Below, in pieces: positions 22,277 through 34,048 of a DNA stretch of 64,000 bases (positions are counted from its first letter, which is position 1; each line of letters opens with the position of its first letter). The DNA comes from Corinectria fuckeliana (Eukaryota; Ascomycota; Sordariomycetes; Hypocreales; Nectriaceae), in contig WPDH01000121.1 of the NCBI GenBank assembly GCA_019137255.1, positions 278,703 to 342,702 on the forward strand. Direction: 5' to 3'. The notes under the pieces were generated by a model that worked only from the letters and a program-made list of their open reading frames with translations, was not told where the DNA came from and made no database searches. A program made the translations under genes and the position numbers.

Positions 22277-24100
22277 GGTGCCGGTATTGATGGCGAGATG
22301 ATGGAGGCGAATGTAATGTTGGGCCGCAGCTAGAGATATCGAGACCCGAGGTAGTCGTGGGGTCAGAGAGCGCGTGGCGGAGTCTCTCACCGAGGTATGG
22401 CCATTTCTCGAAAGACTCGAGTCTGTTGGATCATAGGTACGAGTCCAAAGGGGAGCTTTGGACGAATTGCGTTGGGAGAGGTAGGTGGTGGTCGTAGATG
22501 AGTGATGATATGTGCCCACAACAGGCAAGCCAAGGTTAACAAGCAACGGAAGGGGCGTTCTGATGACGTGCAAGGCAGACAGAAAGATGGCGAGGCTCTG
22601 TTGCTGCTTTATGAGCGGATGCGAAAGGGAAAAGCAACGCCAGGGGACGAAGGTGTATGAAATAGAGAGTATGTTGTGATTGGCCCTGGAGCGCCGATGG
22701 TGATCAATGCATGGCAAGGAGAGGCCATGGAGGGTGACGATGACCAGCGGGGGGAAGGGCTAGATTCCAGTACCAGTCGATTTGTTGGCAAGGAAGCTGC
22801 CAAGACGAATACCAAGACCCCAAGGCGGGACCGGCAGAAGGGAATAAACGGTATAGAGAGGTAGGAAGATGGTTCGAGGAACACTCCAAATGGGACGAGG
22901 AGACAGTGGAAAGGGAAGCGATAGCAGGGCGTATGCATGGAGTAGTCTCTTCTGACCCCGACAAGAGAGGAGGAGCCTGAGCGCCTGGATGCCGTTGAAC
23001 TCAACCAGGGGCGAAGGCGAAGGCGGGCGTGCGTCGGAGTGCTAGTATACTAGGGTCTCATTGCTAGACTGGGGGACTGGACGGCGGGAAGATGACCGAC
23101 GGTTGAGATGGGACTGGGACAAGGTCAAGCCGTTAGAACGTGGCTGGTGTAGATCATGTTCCTGGGTCTTCTTCTCAAACCAGGCTCAGACTACGGCTCG
23201 ATGGCATATGATGGATGGGGAAGTGAGAGTTGGGAGACAGAGGGTGGGTACATGTAGATGTCGATGGATGATTGCATAGAAGAGAAGTGTCAAAGCCCAA
23301 CCGCTGGACAAGAGCCCGTCTGTTCATCGACCTGGGCATCTACAGCGGAAGCCAACGGGACCATTGGACAGAGTCACATCTGTAGGGACTTGTTCAGCAC
23401 CATCATCTCGCAGGGATCCCGCATAAGCCAGCAAGCCAGCAAGTCTGGGGAGCGGCTTGCTGGTTCGAGGGCGCGCCCAACAGAGCACAGAGAGATGAGT
23501 CTGTGCTGCACTTGGGGGACCAGTTGCCAGTTTTCCAGGGCAGGAGGATGTCGCCTCGGCGGCGAGACAGGGATCGTGGGTTTGGGCGAGGGCGAATCAT
23601 GGGTTCGTGGAAAGGGTGTACGTAGCGATGGCTGCAGGTATCTGGCACATGTAAACAGCGTCAGCTAGCGGCGAAGGGGTGGACAATTAGCATGCAATGC
23701 AGGTCTGGTGCGTTGATGAGTGCAGTGTTAGTGTAGAGGAGAAGAGAGTCGAGTGGGCGAGCGTGAGCGTGGAGTTCAGTCAAGCTATGGGGTTGGTCAG
23801 TATCGACGTCAACATCAGCACCAAGACCAGCATCAGCACCAGCATCACCATCGTGGCCAGTACCCCGGAAGAAGCCCTAGCCTCAGCTCTGGGAACCCTA
23901 GATCTGCTGGTGAACCGCCCAACGAGAAGCGTGGCGTCTTCACGAGGCAACTCGACCTGACAATCGCGAGTCTGTGCCTCACTAAATCGCCGCGATGCCG
24001 CAATCTGCCAGTGCAGTATCCGCAGTGTTGATAGCGATCGCGCTCTCCCCCTCGCCAGAAACATGTCTAAGAAAAAGAGCGCATCTACTTTGTACTACTG
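22277..24100. other. GPCR upstream region
   Basis: No supported gene was found. The first several hundred bases are probably a long 5' leader and promoter of the minus-strand GPCR gene (pyrimidine-rich on the coding strand at about 22300-22700). A CAGCAC/CATCAC-type trinucleotide-rich stretch lies at 23811-23852; its open frames on both strands are repeat-driven. Confidence 0.55.
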
Positions 24101-26884
24101 AACGTTGTGAGTCAGGTGCTTGCTTGACGTACTCTTAGATTCTCCCAAGTGCCTACGCGCTAGATGCACCCATTTCTCTAATTGTCTCTGACTCTTTGTC
24201 TGGATTACCTAAGTTAGGGAATTGCTCTTTTCTTCAGCTCTTCTAGAATGTCTCATTAACGCCCGTTTCAACATCGAGCTGGTAATCACACGGCCCAACA
24301 AATCTTGGTGCACCCGAGGACAATTGCCCACTTAAGTGCGGCAGAGGACGAAGGGTCCGGGGTAAAATCCTGGCACGCAGGTCCAACGGGGCTTTTGTTA
24401 CTGACATGGAGGGGCTTGAATTGCGCGGTAATGAACACTGGGGGCCGCGATGCTGAATGGCAGCGGCATCGATCTACTCGGGAAACCTGCGAGGAATGCT
24501 TCGTTCGAGTTCATACGGATACCAACCGACTAGATTGGCGGTCAAAGGACTCCCTCAGACCCCTGCAGTGCGCGTAAGTTGAGGGAGCCGATGCCACTTT
24601 GCACGAGAGGTCTGTGAGGATCAAGGAAGAAGGGACGGTGAGTTGGCCACCGTCCACAACAGCAACGAAGTTTAGCTGTCTCCGGAATGATTGGTTACCC
24701 GACGATGCTGCACACTGCGCGAGGGTCGGATGAAGCCTCCTTCTGCAGCTGCAACAATCTAACTAAATTACCAGCCAATCCACCCTCATCTTTCCATTTA
24801 TCTGCATGCAATCCGCTTTGCCCCAATCATTCAATAGCAACACAGTCAGGGTTGTTGATCCCTCACATCCATCCGTCCACCAAGTGCTTCACGGCATCCC
24901 TCGCTTCATGGATCCGTGGCGTCCTGCAACAAGGGTATATCTTGGTGCTGGGCCGATGCCCATGAAATGTTCATTCTGAGGTTTCTCCTGCAACAATGGC
25001 CGACCTTGGGGCCATTCCCCATCTTCTCCTAGTGCGACGCTGATGGCAGACATATCTAGCCTACTACGTATAGTTTGGGGAAGTTCTTCACCCTGGGCAC
25101 ATGATGCCTTTTCCAGTTCCCCCGATGACTGCGTCGGCGTCCAGTCTGCTACTTTTCAGTACTCCAGTACTCCCGTCAAAGCATGCGTACCTGGTTTACG
25201 TAGTCCCTTTGTGACCTAATAAGAGAAAGGGCAAATAACCCCCAAAAGCTGGGTTTTCGCATGGCATCCGGCTTAAAACTCGATGCCCTGACCTCCAACC
25301 GCCCTCTCAACCCATACTAGAACGCCGTCAACTCGTTGACTTGGAACCCTCTAGCAGGCTTACTGCTTTGACTTAAGTTCACAACGGCGACTAAAGCCCC
25401 CGGAGCTATAGCTAGCGTCCTAAGCTCGACCCTATTTGTCACCTCGGACCTGAGTTGTACTTAGAGTCGTAGTAGTCGTGACCGTGGTCATACTGAGATT
25501 ATAACTATAGCCTCTCGCGTTAATGCACCAGGGGACTTCAACCCTAGTCCCCCACGAGCCACGCCCCAGAATCATCCTGGCTACTCCAGATTGACGGACT
25601 TGCTTCGACAATCTTTGCCTGCTTGCGTTATTGTCACCGTTTCCTTCCAAGGTTTGCTGCTCCGGGGTTCCGCGTCCGCTGCTCGTCGCGTGACCCTAGA
25701 TATTGACCAGACTTAAACAATACTCGCTTCAAGGACGACACGCTCGAAGGGTCTTGATGCTTGCCCATCGCTGCCTCGACATGGAGCGATCTGCCACCCC
25801 TGCTTGGTATACGTACCGTCAATGTCGCAAGGACTCTCTTTTCTCCCGGTGAGCCAACACAAGCCACCATCAAACGGACTTTCGTGCTTATTCACCCTCA
25901 ATCGTCAAACAGGCTCTAGGCTCGTCCTCCCCTGCGATGGTAAAGTACGGTGCGCTTGCCGAGCTGTTTCGGCCGCTAGCTTACGCCCGTTCCTTGGCGT
26001 CATCTCGCATCCGATGAATCGAGGAGACCTTTCGTTGGAGTAGCATGCTTGGCTCGACGCGAGAACCTCCTCCGAGGCTATTCCCCGGATGTTCTGTTCT
26101 TTGGCCGCGTTGATGGCATCGGAGTTGCCTATGAAGTACGTTACACTGGATATTCAGTGTTGCTGATGGGCCCTGAGCACAGCACGGCTTTGGGGTCCGC
26201 GATGCCGATATGTTGGTTCACGGTTGATCGAGAGTCGACAGAACGGGACGGAGTGACTCGAGCCTAAGCTCCTGGATAATTGAAGGTCATGGCCTCGGAG
26301 TCATATTGCCTCACCGTACCCCTCACCATGATGCTCCGGTGTACATGTCGTTAGGAAGACTCAAATAATATTCAAGGAAAGAATTGCCACGCTGTGCCCG
26401 GAATTATGCCTTGCGCAAGACCCCTCAGTCAAGTTCCCTTTTGTTTCGTGTCCCTCGGAGCCTACGAGGACCTTTCCGAAGCTGCTTGTTCTTTCCTTTA
26501 CGATATGCGACAGAGTCCCCGTTGAGGAAGCTAGGATGCACCAAACAACGAGGCTTGAGTTAGCCTTCATCGAGACCAAGCTCGCGGAGTTTCGGATAGC
26601 CCTGTCCATTGCTTAACCCCTTTGTCTCAGCTCGGGTTGCATTGGTTCGTTGCTACTTCGAGGGCATTCAGGCTATACAACAGTGTATACTTCCCCCTAC
26701 TTGTTATAAGTCCAAAAGCTACCTTCAGAATGGTTTTTATGCTTGTTCTCTAGATGGCGGAAGCGAAGCGAAGCTCGCCTACCGCATTTCCGAAGAGCAC
26801 CGATTTATGCAGACCTCCATATCTTCCGGTCATCTGTTTCGGCGAATACAGAAGTACGAAGAGCAAGCCAAAATCTCGTGGATT

Positions 26885-26899
26885 TGTTGCGCACATTCA
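26885..26899 (+). repeat. 15-bp direct repeat, copy 1
   Basis: TGTTGCGCACATTCA occurs here and again at 27305-27319, 420 bp away. It may mark an internal duplication in the distinct stretch. Confidence 0.6.
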
Positions 26900-27304
26900 T
26901 CTTCCGGTGGATGAACAGTTGCAAGGGGAAACCGAGAATATATCTTCGTTCTTCTCATATGGCTTCATTGAATCCTATCACTTCTACTATACGTAAGTGG
27001 AGCATGCTTGTTCATATACCCACTCCTTGAAGGTTTCCTTTATAACTCTTCCGAGCGCCCAAGCTCGGCGGTTTGGGGTATACTGCGTGAGGTCGCTGTA
27101 AGGTAAGCCATCGCCTCCAAGGGAGCTTCCTCGTAGCCTGAAGACATCGTGGAGAGGCACCCAGAGACAAATACGGCGATGAATTTGTAGGTATTCCTTG
27201 GAAGGTGCGGTGTCAAGCTACTGAGCTAGTATAGTGCAAATGGATCCAGGAGATAGTTCTCTCCTCCAACATCATCTGGGCATCAGCCGAAGAGGCTTGG
27301 GTGC

Positions 27305-27319
27305 TGTTGCGCACATTCA
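27305..27319 (+). repeat. 15-bp direct repeat, copy 2
   Basis: This is an identical copy of the 15-mer at 26885-26899, in the same orientation. Confidence 0.6.
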
Positions 27320-27932
27320 GAATGGAGGCGCTGAGTAGTTATAGTGGAATTGTCCTCGGTGTCTTGCCTGTGTATTGAGAGAGGCGCCCATATTACAAGG
27401 GTGCAAGAAATACTTTTGGTTATCAGAAAGTGATTATGCTGCCATGTTAACTGCTACAGAGGGGTATCCCGAGAATGTGGTGATTTCTTGCCAGACCGAG
27501 CCTTCTCTCTGTTTGATTACCTAAGTGTTCTGCGTTGGCCTACCTAATAACCTAAAGTTTGTTGATGCCTGAGGGACGATTGAGGGTGCGCGTGGCATCC
27601 CCAAGGTGGAAGTTGCCACCGTGACTGCGAGTCTTGGGACCTTCCAGAAAGGAACCAATTCTTTCGTCACTTCCTTCCGGCATTCTCAACAATATTTATT
27701 GCGCAAGACCACGTGGACTGGCATCTCAACACGCTGGATGCTCTTCTGTTTTCTTTCCTTTGCCCATCGACTCCTACAACCTCACTCGTCTCGCACAGCA
27801 CTCGTACTCGGTCAACCGGGCATGGAAACGACATAATTCATCACATTTAAGCCTCTCTTCTCTTCGAAACCCCTTGCATTATTACGCTTGACCTTGCCTT
27901 ACCTTCCTGAGTTACTTTTCTTCACTTGCGGC

Positions 27933-28598
27933 ATGGCATACAGTTACGGCACGAGTGGCGTCAGCAACTACGGAGCATATAGAACAACGGGATACAGCTA
28001 CTCAACCCTCTCAGGCTCCTTCGACTCTGACCGCTCTCTCGATAACCGGGGTGTGAGGAGCCAGAGTGTGTCCAATATGCCTCGACGTGATTCCGACGGC
28101 GAGCGAAGCGCATCCTTACAGCAGCACCGCACTAATATTGGAGGACCCTATGCAAGCTTGTCTTCTGGGTTGACAATGTCCCGAGGCAACGCTCCTTGCA
28201 ACCACCAGTGTGAGAACGACCGGCGAGGAGAGCGGCCGGCACAGCAAGAAGCACGCAATTCCAGTGCAACCCCCAATACACCTTTGAACATACACCTCAC
28301 TCCTCCCACAGACAAGAAATCACCTCCTAGAGTCAGCGCCGAAAGAGCTGCGGCTGAGAGAAGATTGCTTCGACAAAGCCACGAAAGTGCTCGATCCGCT
28401 CGCAGAGTCAGTGCCGACAGGTTAGCGGCAGAGAAGAAACAATACCACCGAGAGAGCCACGAAAGCACTCGATCAATTCAGTCTAGGATGATGCCACGAC
28501 CTCAACCATCTCGGCCGACTGCCCCACCGAGGAGATCAGCTCCGGTTACGAAACGGCCTAAGCCAAAGTCCGGGCTCTGGGGTTGTTTTGGAGGATAG
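27933..28598 (+). CDS. Hypothetical protein with duplicated RVSAxR...SHES unit and GCFGG tail
   Basis: I do not recognise a family. A single exon encodes 221 residues from the ATG at 27933 (MAYSYGTSGVSNYGAY); another in-frame ATG lies 45 nt upstream, but the sequence between them looks like leader. The N-terminus is Tyr/Gly/Ser-rich. At about residues 145-190 a unit of about 24 residues occurs twice in tandem: RVSAERAAAERRLLRQSHES and RVSADRLAAEKKQYHRESHES, basic and helix-prone. The C-terminus is Pro/Arg/Lys-rich and ends SGLWGCFGG, reminiscent of small fungal proteins with a short hydrophobic, Cys-containing tail. No signal peptide or membrane span is seen. The open frame is clean and lies between gene-poor tracts. 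It is probably a lineage-restricted gene. Confidence 0.55.
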   Translation: MAYSYGTSGVSNYGAYRTTGYSYSTLSGSFDSDRSLDNRGVRSQSVSNMPRRDSDGERSASLQQHRTNIGGPYASLSSGLTMSRGNAPCNHQCENDRRGERPAQQEARNSSATPNTPLNIHLTPPTDKKSPPRVSAERAAAERRLLRQSHESARSARRVSADRLAAEKKQYHRESHESTRSIQSRMMPRPQPSRPTAPPRRSAPVTKRPKPKSGLWGCFGG

Positions 28599-31441
28599 CC
28601 CTGGTTTCTGCTGTGGGACTGCTACTACGGTGATGGCTTATATGGGTTGGTGGTTTAACTGCTAGGAGAAGGCATTCGAAAAGGGAGGCATAGATGCGTA
28701 GCATTGCGCTAGGCTGGAGCTTGGGCGAAACTGTTGCACCTGATGGGCATAGCAAAGAACACGATTAGTATTAGACGTTAGTTCTTACAAATATCACTTA
28801 TTTGTTTGAACCTTTGTGTCTTCCGGGGTCTTGCCCTCAATTACTCATTCTTGGACGTGATGTTGAGCCAAAATGCCATAAGTCAAAACAATATCCAGTA
28901 CAGCGAAAACTCTCGTCACAGGCAAGTCTAGGGATCTTCCAACTGTCATCAACTCTCGCCACCTTCATTCCCCTCCTTCCCACTAACGCGGACAGCATGC
29001 ATCCTGGGCCTCTCAGCAGCCGGCGAGCGAAACCTATGATTTGCACACGCATCCTCGGGCCACTCAACAGGTCGACAGAGCGCGCCCTCCAAAGAAGCAA
29101 GCTGGGCACCGGGGAAGACAGTTCAAACGCGCACAAGGGGAGTCGGGCGATGAGCAAGATGCCAGCCCGTGGGTCGCCTGTGTCTCACTCCGGGCGCCAC
29201 TTCACAGAACATTGTAAGTAAGTAAGTACCCAGGTAAGACGAGTGTGACCAGGGGGGGATTTGAGGCTCTGCGGCACTGCGGCACTGGGAATCGGCCATT
29301 TCACCGAAGTCTTTACAGGAAAGCCCTCCCCATCCTTCAAAGTGTCAGCACAGCCTGGGTTTCATTCCTTCTACTCCCGGCTCGCTGGGTAGGTAGGGAC
29401 AGCCGGGCGTTGCCGTCGATCCCCCCTCCCCCCAGTAAGTAGGGGGTTATGATTCGTACTGGATTGTACGAATAAGCGTGGGGGAGAGATGAGACGAGAC
29501 GGGGACAGTAGGCCCGAGGAGGGAATGGGGGATGGAAAAGCATCTGATCTCTGGTGTAACACTCGAGTCCAAGCTATTCTTGGTTGTGTTGCGGCTTGAT
29601 CGATGAGGTGACTTGCCGCCTGTCTGTGGCCCCAATGTGCGGAGGAGAAACGCTGCCTAGTAGTAGGTACGGAGTTACCTATCAACCGTGTGTCTCGTGG
29701 GTGAAATGACGTGAAGAAACCGGGAGCATCTCGTTTTCCACCTGCCCAGTGACGACACGTTTGCCCTTCCCCGGATGCTACTGGCATCTCCAACGACTCA
29801 CTAGAGTCACCGCGGCTGTTGGTGTAACCACCGTGCTGGGGGACCTCGCTGGTGGCTAGACTATTCCAAGTGTATTTCTGGAGTGGCCACTGCAGGCCAC
29901 TCGCTAAGCTACTTACTGCTGCTGTGTCCCGTACCCAGTGCGTCTTGCTTGGCCCGAACTCCGTCCTTGATTCCCACCCATTCTCCCATGTTCAGATTGG
30001 ATGTGCATGCCCCGCCTGATACAACCCGACTGGACTCCTCCACCACACTCCTCAGGCATCCAATCAACCCCCGCGTGCCCCTCCTTGGCCCCCCACCCCC
30101 CTCTTCCGTCGCATCGCCATTCTTTTGGAAAAGCAGCAGCTTTTTCTGCACCGTCGTTTTGGAATTCACAAAACACCATTCCGTCAGCCTGATCTCGGCC
30201 TTGTTTTCTCCTACATTCACGCCCGCCCCGAACCGTCGCCCTCACGCCGCTGCCAGCGTCGCATCTACCACCACCTGGAACCAGAACGCAGCAACGCTCA
30301 ACCTACGCCCATGGGCAGACACCACACAGCTTCAACAAGGGAAAGAAAGGGCCACAATCACATCACACGTCCTCCGCGGGCCGTTTCGAACCAAACGCAT
30401 CCATGAGAGGCAAGCCAAGCCGCTAGCAGACGCAACCCGCACCCCGACCAACCGTTTGCCGTGAGCTGCTGCATGTCGTCGAAGTCGACTCTTGGCGCGT
30501 CCCACGATGGTCCGCGGGTACCGGTACTTCCAAACCACTTGCTCCTCTTTCCATGCTGTGGTGGGTCTGGACGAGGCTCGTCCCGGGTCCCGTCTCTCCG
30601 TGGCTGGCCGCTGCTCGGCCCATCCATGGTCCCCGGCGGGAGCTACTACATAATTACACTACAGTTAGCCCGCCCTTGCTAGTAGCTCCTTGTGTGGGGA
30701 AGCTCTTGGACCATGGATCTGATCGACAAGATCTGCACCAACTTCCTCGTTCCGTGGCACTTATTTCTTTCTTTATCCCCTCATGTTTCCCATGATACCA
30801 AACATAGACAAAGGGCAAAGAGCAGCTCCACCGCCGGGCACACCAAGAACAGAAAATGCTCTATTCGAAACGCACACTATCAAGGTGGCATCAGCCGGTC
30901 CTGTGGTCCAAGGTATACTCCCGTCGAATCTTTCTCTCCCTTCTCTAGTATGTTTTGCGTTCGTCAAGCAACAGGAAAACTCCGAAGTGCTAAAACACCA
31001 GTCGGCTCTCGAAATCAGAGACCGAAAGCACCTTATACTCACAGCAAAGCCGCCCACCCCCCTCGAGCTTTCAGATCAAAGCGAACTCAAGCAAGGGTAT
31101 CACAATTTCCCGCCAGACTCCCATGTACACGCCCGGCAACACCAAAAAAAAAAAAGGAAACCCAAATGTCCCCGGCAACTGAACGTATCGAGTCCCGGGT
31201 TCTGTTTTGCCAGGCTGTTTAACTGGCGAGGCCCAATTTGGTTCCGGATCCCGAGTACAACAAAAGAAATAGTTCCGAAATTATGCACCTTTTGGCGAGA
31301 CGCAAATGAACAAAAATTGACCGCAAGCCAAAAAATGCTGTATCAGACGAGCTTCAGCAAGAGACACCAAAGGAGGAAGAAGAACGGGAAAAAAAGGTAA
31401 ACCCCTTGGGAGAAGTGGATCAAACCATGGGCGAAAGCAGC
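28599..31441. other. Intergenic region downstream of the hypothetical gene
   Basis: 2.8 kb lie between converging genes. Overlapping open frames of 100-205 codons (28802-29221, 29883-30464, 30692-31400) lack recognisable content. GTAAGTAAGTACC and TAGTAGGTACGG words occur at about 29216-29232 and 29659-29675. The last few hundred bases are probably the 3' UTR of the minus-strand 868-residue gene. A 12-nt poly-A run lies near 31144. Confidence 0.5.
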
Positions 31442-34048
31442 CTACGCAACTGCAGTCTGGGCTTCACTGCTATTGGTAAAATGGTGGCGTCGACCCCCAT
31501 ATATGCCGATCCCATCGCTTGCTGCTCGTGAAAGCTGTGGCGTGCCAACTCGAGACGCATATTGGGAATCCGCGCTCGTGACGAGCTTAGACGAGTCTTC
31601 TGTCAAGACCGCCGTGTCGTCGCGCCACCAGTAGTGTAGCACGTCGCTCTGCCACCGCCAAAAGTCCCGGATCTTTAGCGACCGGCTGCTAATGAAGGTT
31701 GAATGCAGTAGTGCTGCGTTCATGGGCGACATGCGAAGCTGTTGCAGGAGCCATCGGTTCACAAAATCAGCTTTGCCGCCAGTTTCGTGGTCCATGATGA
31801 GTCGGTCGATGGCATATTCCTTGGACGCGAGCTGCATCTGAACCCTTTTCTTAGGATCGTCATCGGAGAGTGTCGCTGCCGCCTTGAGCGCGCCAAGCGA
31901 TGTCTGCAGGGACATGACATGCTCAGGCTGAGTGAGAAGCACCGGGAACTTGTCATGAGCCAAGTTTGGCTGTTGCTCGATGATCACATCCCTCTCTTCC
32001 AGGTCCATGTCCTCGTACTCTCGGTCCGGATATAACAGATACTCCACTCGTGAGGACATGTGTTTTTGCATGACACCCTGTTCTTCGCAAAGGTGTCTAA
32101 GGCGAGCGACGGCCGACGTAAGCTTGTCGACGTTGTTCGTCATTTTTCGTTCCTCATCCGGGAACTCGGCGAAGAACTCTTCTAGTTCTTCACTATCTAT
32201 GTTTCCGTCCGTTCGCTTCACCTCCAAATCATACTCATACTGCTCCTTGATGAACAGTAGATCTTCATGCTCTTCCTTGGCGTTCTCAAGATCGCCCACC
32301 GTTGACATGAGTTCCGCGTAGAGAGGGTGGCGGTCCTCCGGAGGACCATCTGGAGCGATGCCCTTCAGGTCCAAAGGCATGTTCTTGAAATAGTCCGACT
32401 GATCTTGTTCCGAATTGATGTCGGTCTGAGGCCGCCCTGGCTTCGCGCGACCGGCAGCTAGCAGGCTGAAGAAGCGCGTTTCTAGGTTGTTGAGTTCCGC
32501 CTCTTCTTCGTCCAACATGACCTCGAGCCCCTCGTAGTTGGCCTCTAGGAAGTGATAGTCTGTCCGTAGACTTTGCATATCGTTTAGTCTTCGGTCTAAA
32601 AGGTTGGGTGGCGTGTGTAGAGCGCCACGCTGGCTGATAAGTATCGGCCGGATGACACTCATGAAGGCATTGTCGGCGTCGTCCTTCCTTCGTCGTAGGT
32701 CTCTCAACTCCTTTCGCCGTCTCGCCATCTCAGTCTTCATGTCATTCAGTTTAGCTCTCTTGTCCTTGAGCTGGGTCCAGAGCATTTCTATCTCGCCCTC
32801 CGAGGATACGGTGGACTCGTCTCCTATGCTCAATGCTTCGTTCCCACCGGTAAAGGGCTTCTTCAATGGTGTGCTACCTTTTGTTTCCGCCGGCGGGTGC
32901 CTGCGGGGGCTCTGCGCCTTTTCATATTGGGCAACCCAGGCAGTGATCCGATTTGTGACAGAGGCCTTGCTGTCTGTTCCTGGTGAACCAAAAGCTGGAG
33001 CCGCCGGGAGAAGGGGAGGGAACTGCCGCGCGTTGCGGTATACGATCGGATCTTCTTCAGACGTAGAGCCAGAATCAGAAGGCTGAGTAGCCGAAGGACG
33101 TGTTCTAGAATATGTAGAAGAGCCAGATGAACGGTCCACAGAGCGCTTCCGTGGCCTTCCTCTGAGTCGTCTGCGCCGAGAGGGATGCGATTTCCCATTT
33201 GATATTGGGACGCTGGAAATTTTGGACAGCTTGGCCATGTTCAAAGGCGATGAAGGCATGGGACTCCATCTTTTGGGCTGTCCCGGAAGTTCGGCATACC
33301 GGTTTCGGTCTCCGGAGTCGATCAGGGAAAAGGCCCGGGGAGGCGGCGGTGGAGGAGGTGGAAGAACTGGGAACATTGCTTCGCTAGTTTGAGGCGTGTC
33401 ATGATACGACCCTAGCCTTGGTGGAGGAGGAGGCGGCGGCCCGGCGTATGGCAGTCGAAGACGATCGTTGCTTGGCGGGGGAGGTGGAGGTGGAGGGGGA
33501 TATAGAGACAGGTTGGAGGTCCGCAAGCGCGGGAAGGCGGATTCGTTTGAAGCGTGTGGAGGGGGCGGATGGGGCGAAAGAGACGACGAGTTAGACTGGC
33601 AGTCGATTTGATAGTCGGGTGGTGGAGAGAGCGGGTGTCTTTTCAGATTCGAGTCGAACGCTTGGCTGTGCTTGGAGCCTATAGGAGGTGGTGGCGGCGG
33701 ACGCGATACGGGAAGATCAGGAGTGGTAACACTGCTAGAGCGGGCGGACTCGTCGCCCTGGAGGTGCGAGACATCGCTCTCATGCTCCTCGGTGTCATCG
33801 TACGCGGCGGGCATGGCGTCCGCGACGTGGAAGTGCCACGCATTTCCGACAGCGTCGTAGGAGTGGTGGTTGTCGTCGTGGGTATTGGCATAAATATGGG
33901 CGGGAGTATGAGCATTGGCATGAGAACGGGCGTGTGCGTTGGCGTGACTGTCAGCCTGGACGTGAGAGTGAGGCTGGGGCACAGTCACTGGCACAGGCAA
34001 GGGGAGGGCGAGACTGGGGTGGAGATGGATTGTGGCAGCGGCATCCAT
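31442..34048 (-). CDS. Large conserved fungal protein: His-rich N-term, poly-Pro, AT-hook-like motif, coiled coil
   Basis: I do not recognise a named family. A single uninterrupted exon encodes 868 residues. The N-terminus is His/Ala-rich with imperfect SHANAHARSHANAH repeats (about residues 34-57). Residues about 110-245 carry four poly-Pro tracts of 6-9 Pro, candidate SH3, EVH1 or profilin ligands. A basic RRRRLRGRPRKRS segment at about 290-305 contains the GRP core of an AT-hook. About residues 425-560 are charged and heptad-like (LKDKRAKLNDMKTEMARR), a likely coiled coil, with more acidic helix-rich sequence to about 680. A conserved-looking C-terminal block (EYAIDRLIMDHETG, FVNRWLLQQLRMSPMN, IRDFWRWQSDVLHYWW) is followed by a variable tail. 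No membrane span is predicted by eye. Start context and the clean frame support the model. Confidence 0.8.
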   Translation of the reverse strand: MDAAATIHLHPSLALPLPVPVTVPQPHSHVQADSHANAHARSHANAHTPAHIYANTHDDNHHSYDAVGNAWHFHVADAMPAAYDDTEEHESDVSHLQGDESARSSSVTTPDLPVSRPPPPPPIGSKHSQAFDSNLKRHPLSPPPDYQIDCQSNSSSLSPHPPPPHASNESAFPRLRTSNLSLYPPPPPPPPPSNDRLRLPYAGPPPPPPPRLGSYHDTPQTSEAMFPVLPPPPPPPPRAFSLIDSGDRNRYAELPGQPKRWSPMPSSPLNMAKLSKISSVPISNGKSHPSRRRRLRGRPRKRSVDRSSGSSTYSRTRPSATQPSDSGSTSEEDPIVYRNARQFPPLLPAAPAFGSPGTDSKASVTNRITAWVAQYEKAQSPRRHPPAETKGSTPLKKPFTGGNEALSIGDESTVSSEGEIEMLWTQLKDKRAKLNDMKTEMARRRKELRDLRRRKDDADNAFMSVIRPILISQRGALHTPPNLLDRRLNDMQSLRTDYHFLEANYEGLEVMLDEEEAELNNLETRFFSLLAAGRAKPGRPQTDINSEQDQSDYFKNMPLDLKGIAPDGPPEDRHPLYAELMSTVGDLENAKEEHEDLLFIKEQYEYDLEVKRTDGNIDSEELEEFFAEFPDEERKMTNNVDKLTSAVARLRHLCEEQGVMQKHMSSRVEYLLYPDREYEDMDLEERDVIIEQQPNLAHDKFPVLLTQPEHVMSLQTSLGALKAAATLSDDDPKKRVQMQLASKEYAIDRLIMDHETGGKADFVNRWLLQQLRMSPMNAALLHSTFISSRSLKIRDFWRWQSDVLHYWWRDDTAVLTEDSSKLVTSADSQYASRVGTPQLSRAASDGIGIYGGRRHHFTNSSEAQTAVA

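Larger units (their letters stand above)
24101..27932. other. Gene-free, compositionally distinct stretch, possible decayed element
   Basis: No gene could be supported over 3.8 kb. From about 25300 to 27600 the base composition looks more AT-rich and the codon-like pattern differs from the GC-rich genes around it. Short open frames of 60-100 codons occur on both strands (for example 26049-26267 and 26743-27030 plus, 26361-26609 minus), but none matches a family I know. Two exact repeated words occur: a 15-mer at 26885 and 27305, and a 12-mer (TTGCGCAAGACC) at 26411 and 27699. This could be a decayed transposon or an old pseudogene. I see no terminal repeats or target-site duplication. Confidence 0.4.

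Noticed and set aside
22277..22717. In-frame N-terminal extension of the GPCR by 147 residues
   Set aside because: The extension is Ser/Thr/Pro-rich without receptor similarity, and family members begin a few residues before TM1, as the Met at 22276 does.
23697..24064. Repeat-rich open frames containing CAGCAC/CATCAC codons
   Set aside because: The open frames on both strands are produced by the trinucleotide repeat itself.
29883..30464. A 193-codon plus-strand frame
   Set aside because: Composition is that of pyrimidine-rich non-coding DNA; there is no domain, and minus-strand frames of similar length overlap it.
30692..31400. Two overlapping plus-strand frames of 176 and 205 codons
   Set aside because: They overlap in different frames, lack domains and lie where the 3' UTR of the minus-strand 868-residue gene is expected. 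A start-like context at 30713 (ACCATGGATCTG) was considered but leads nowhere recognisable.
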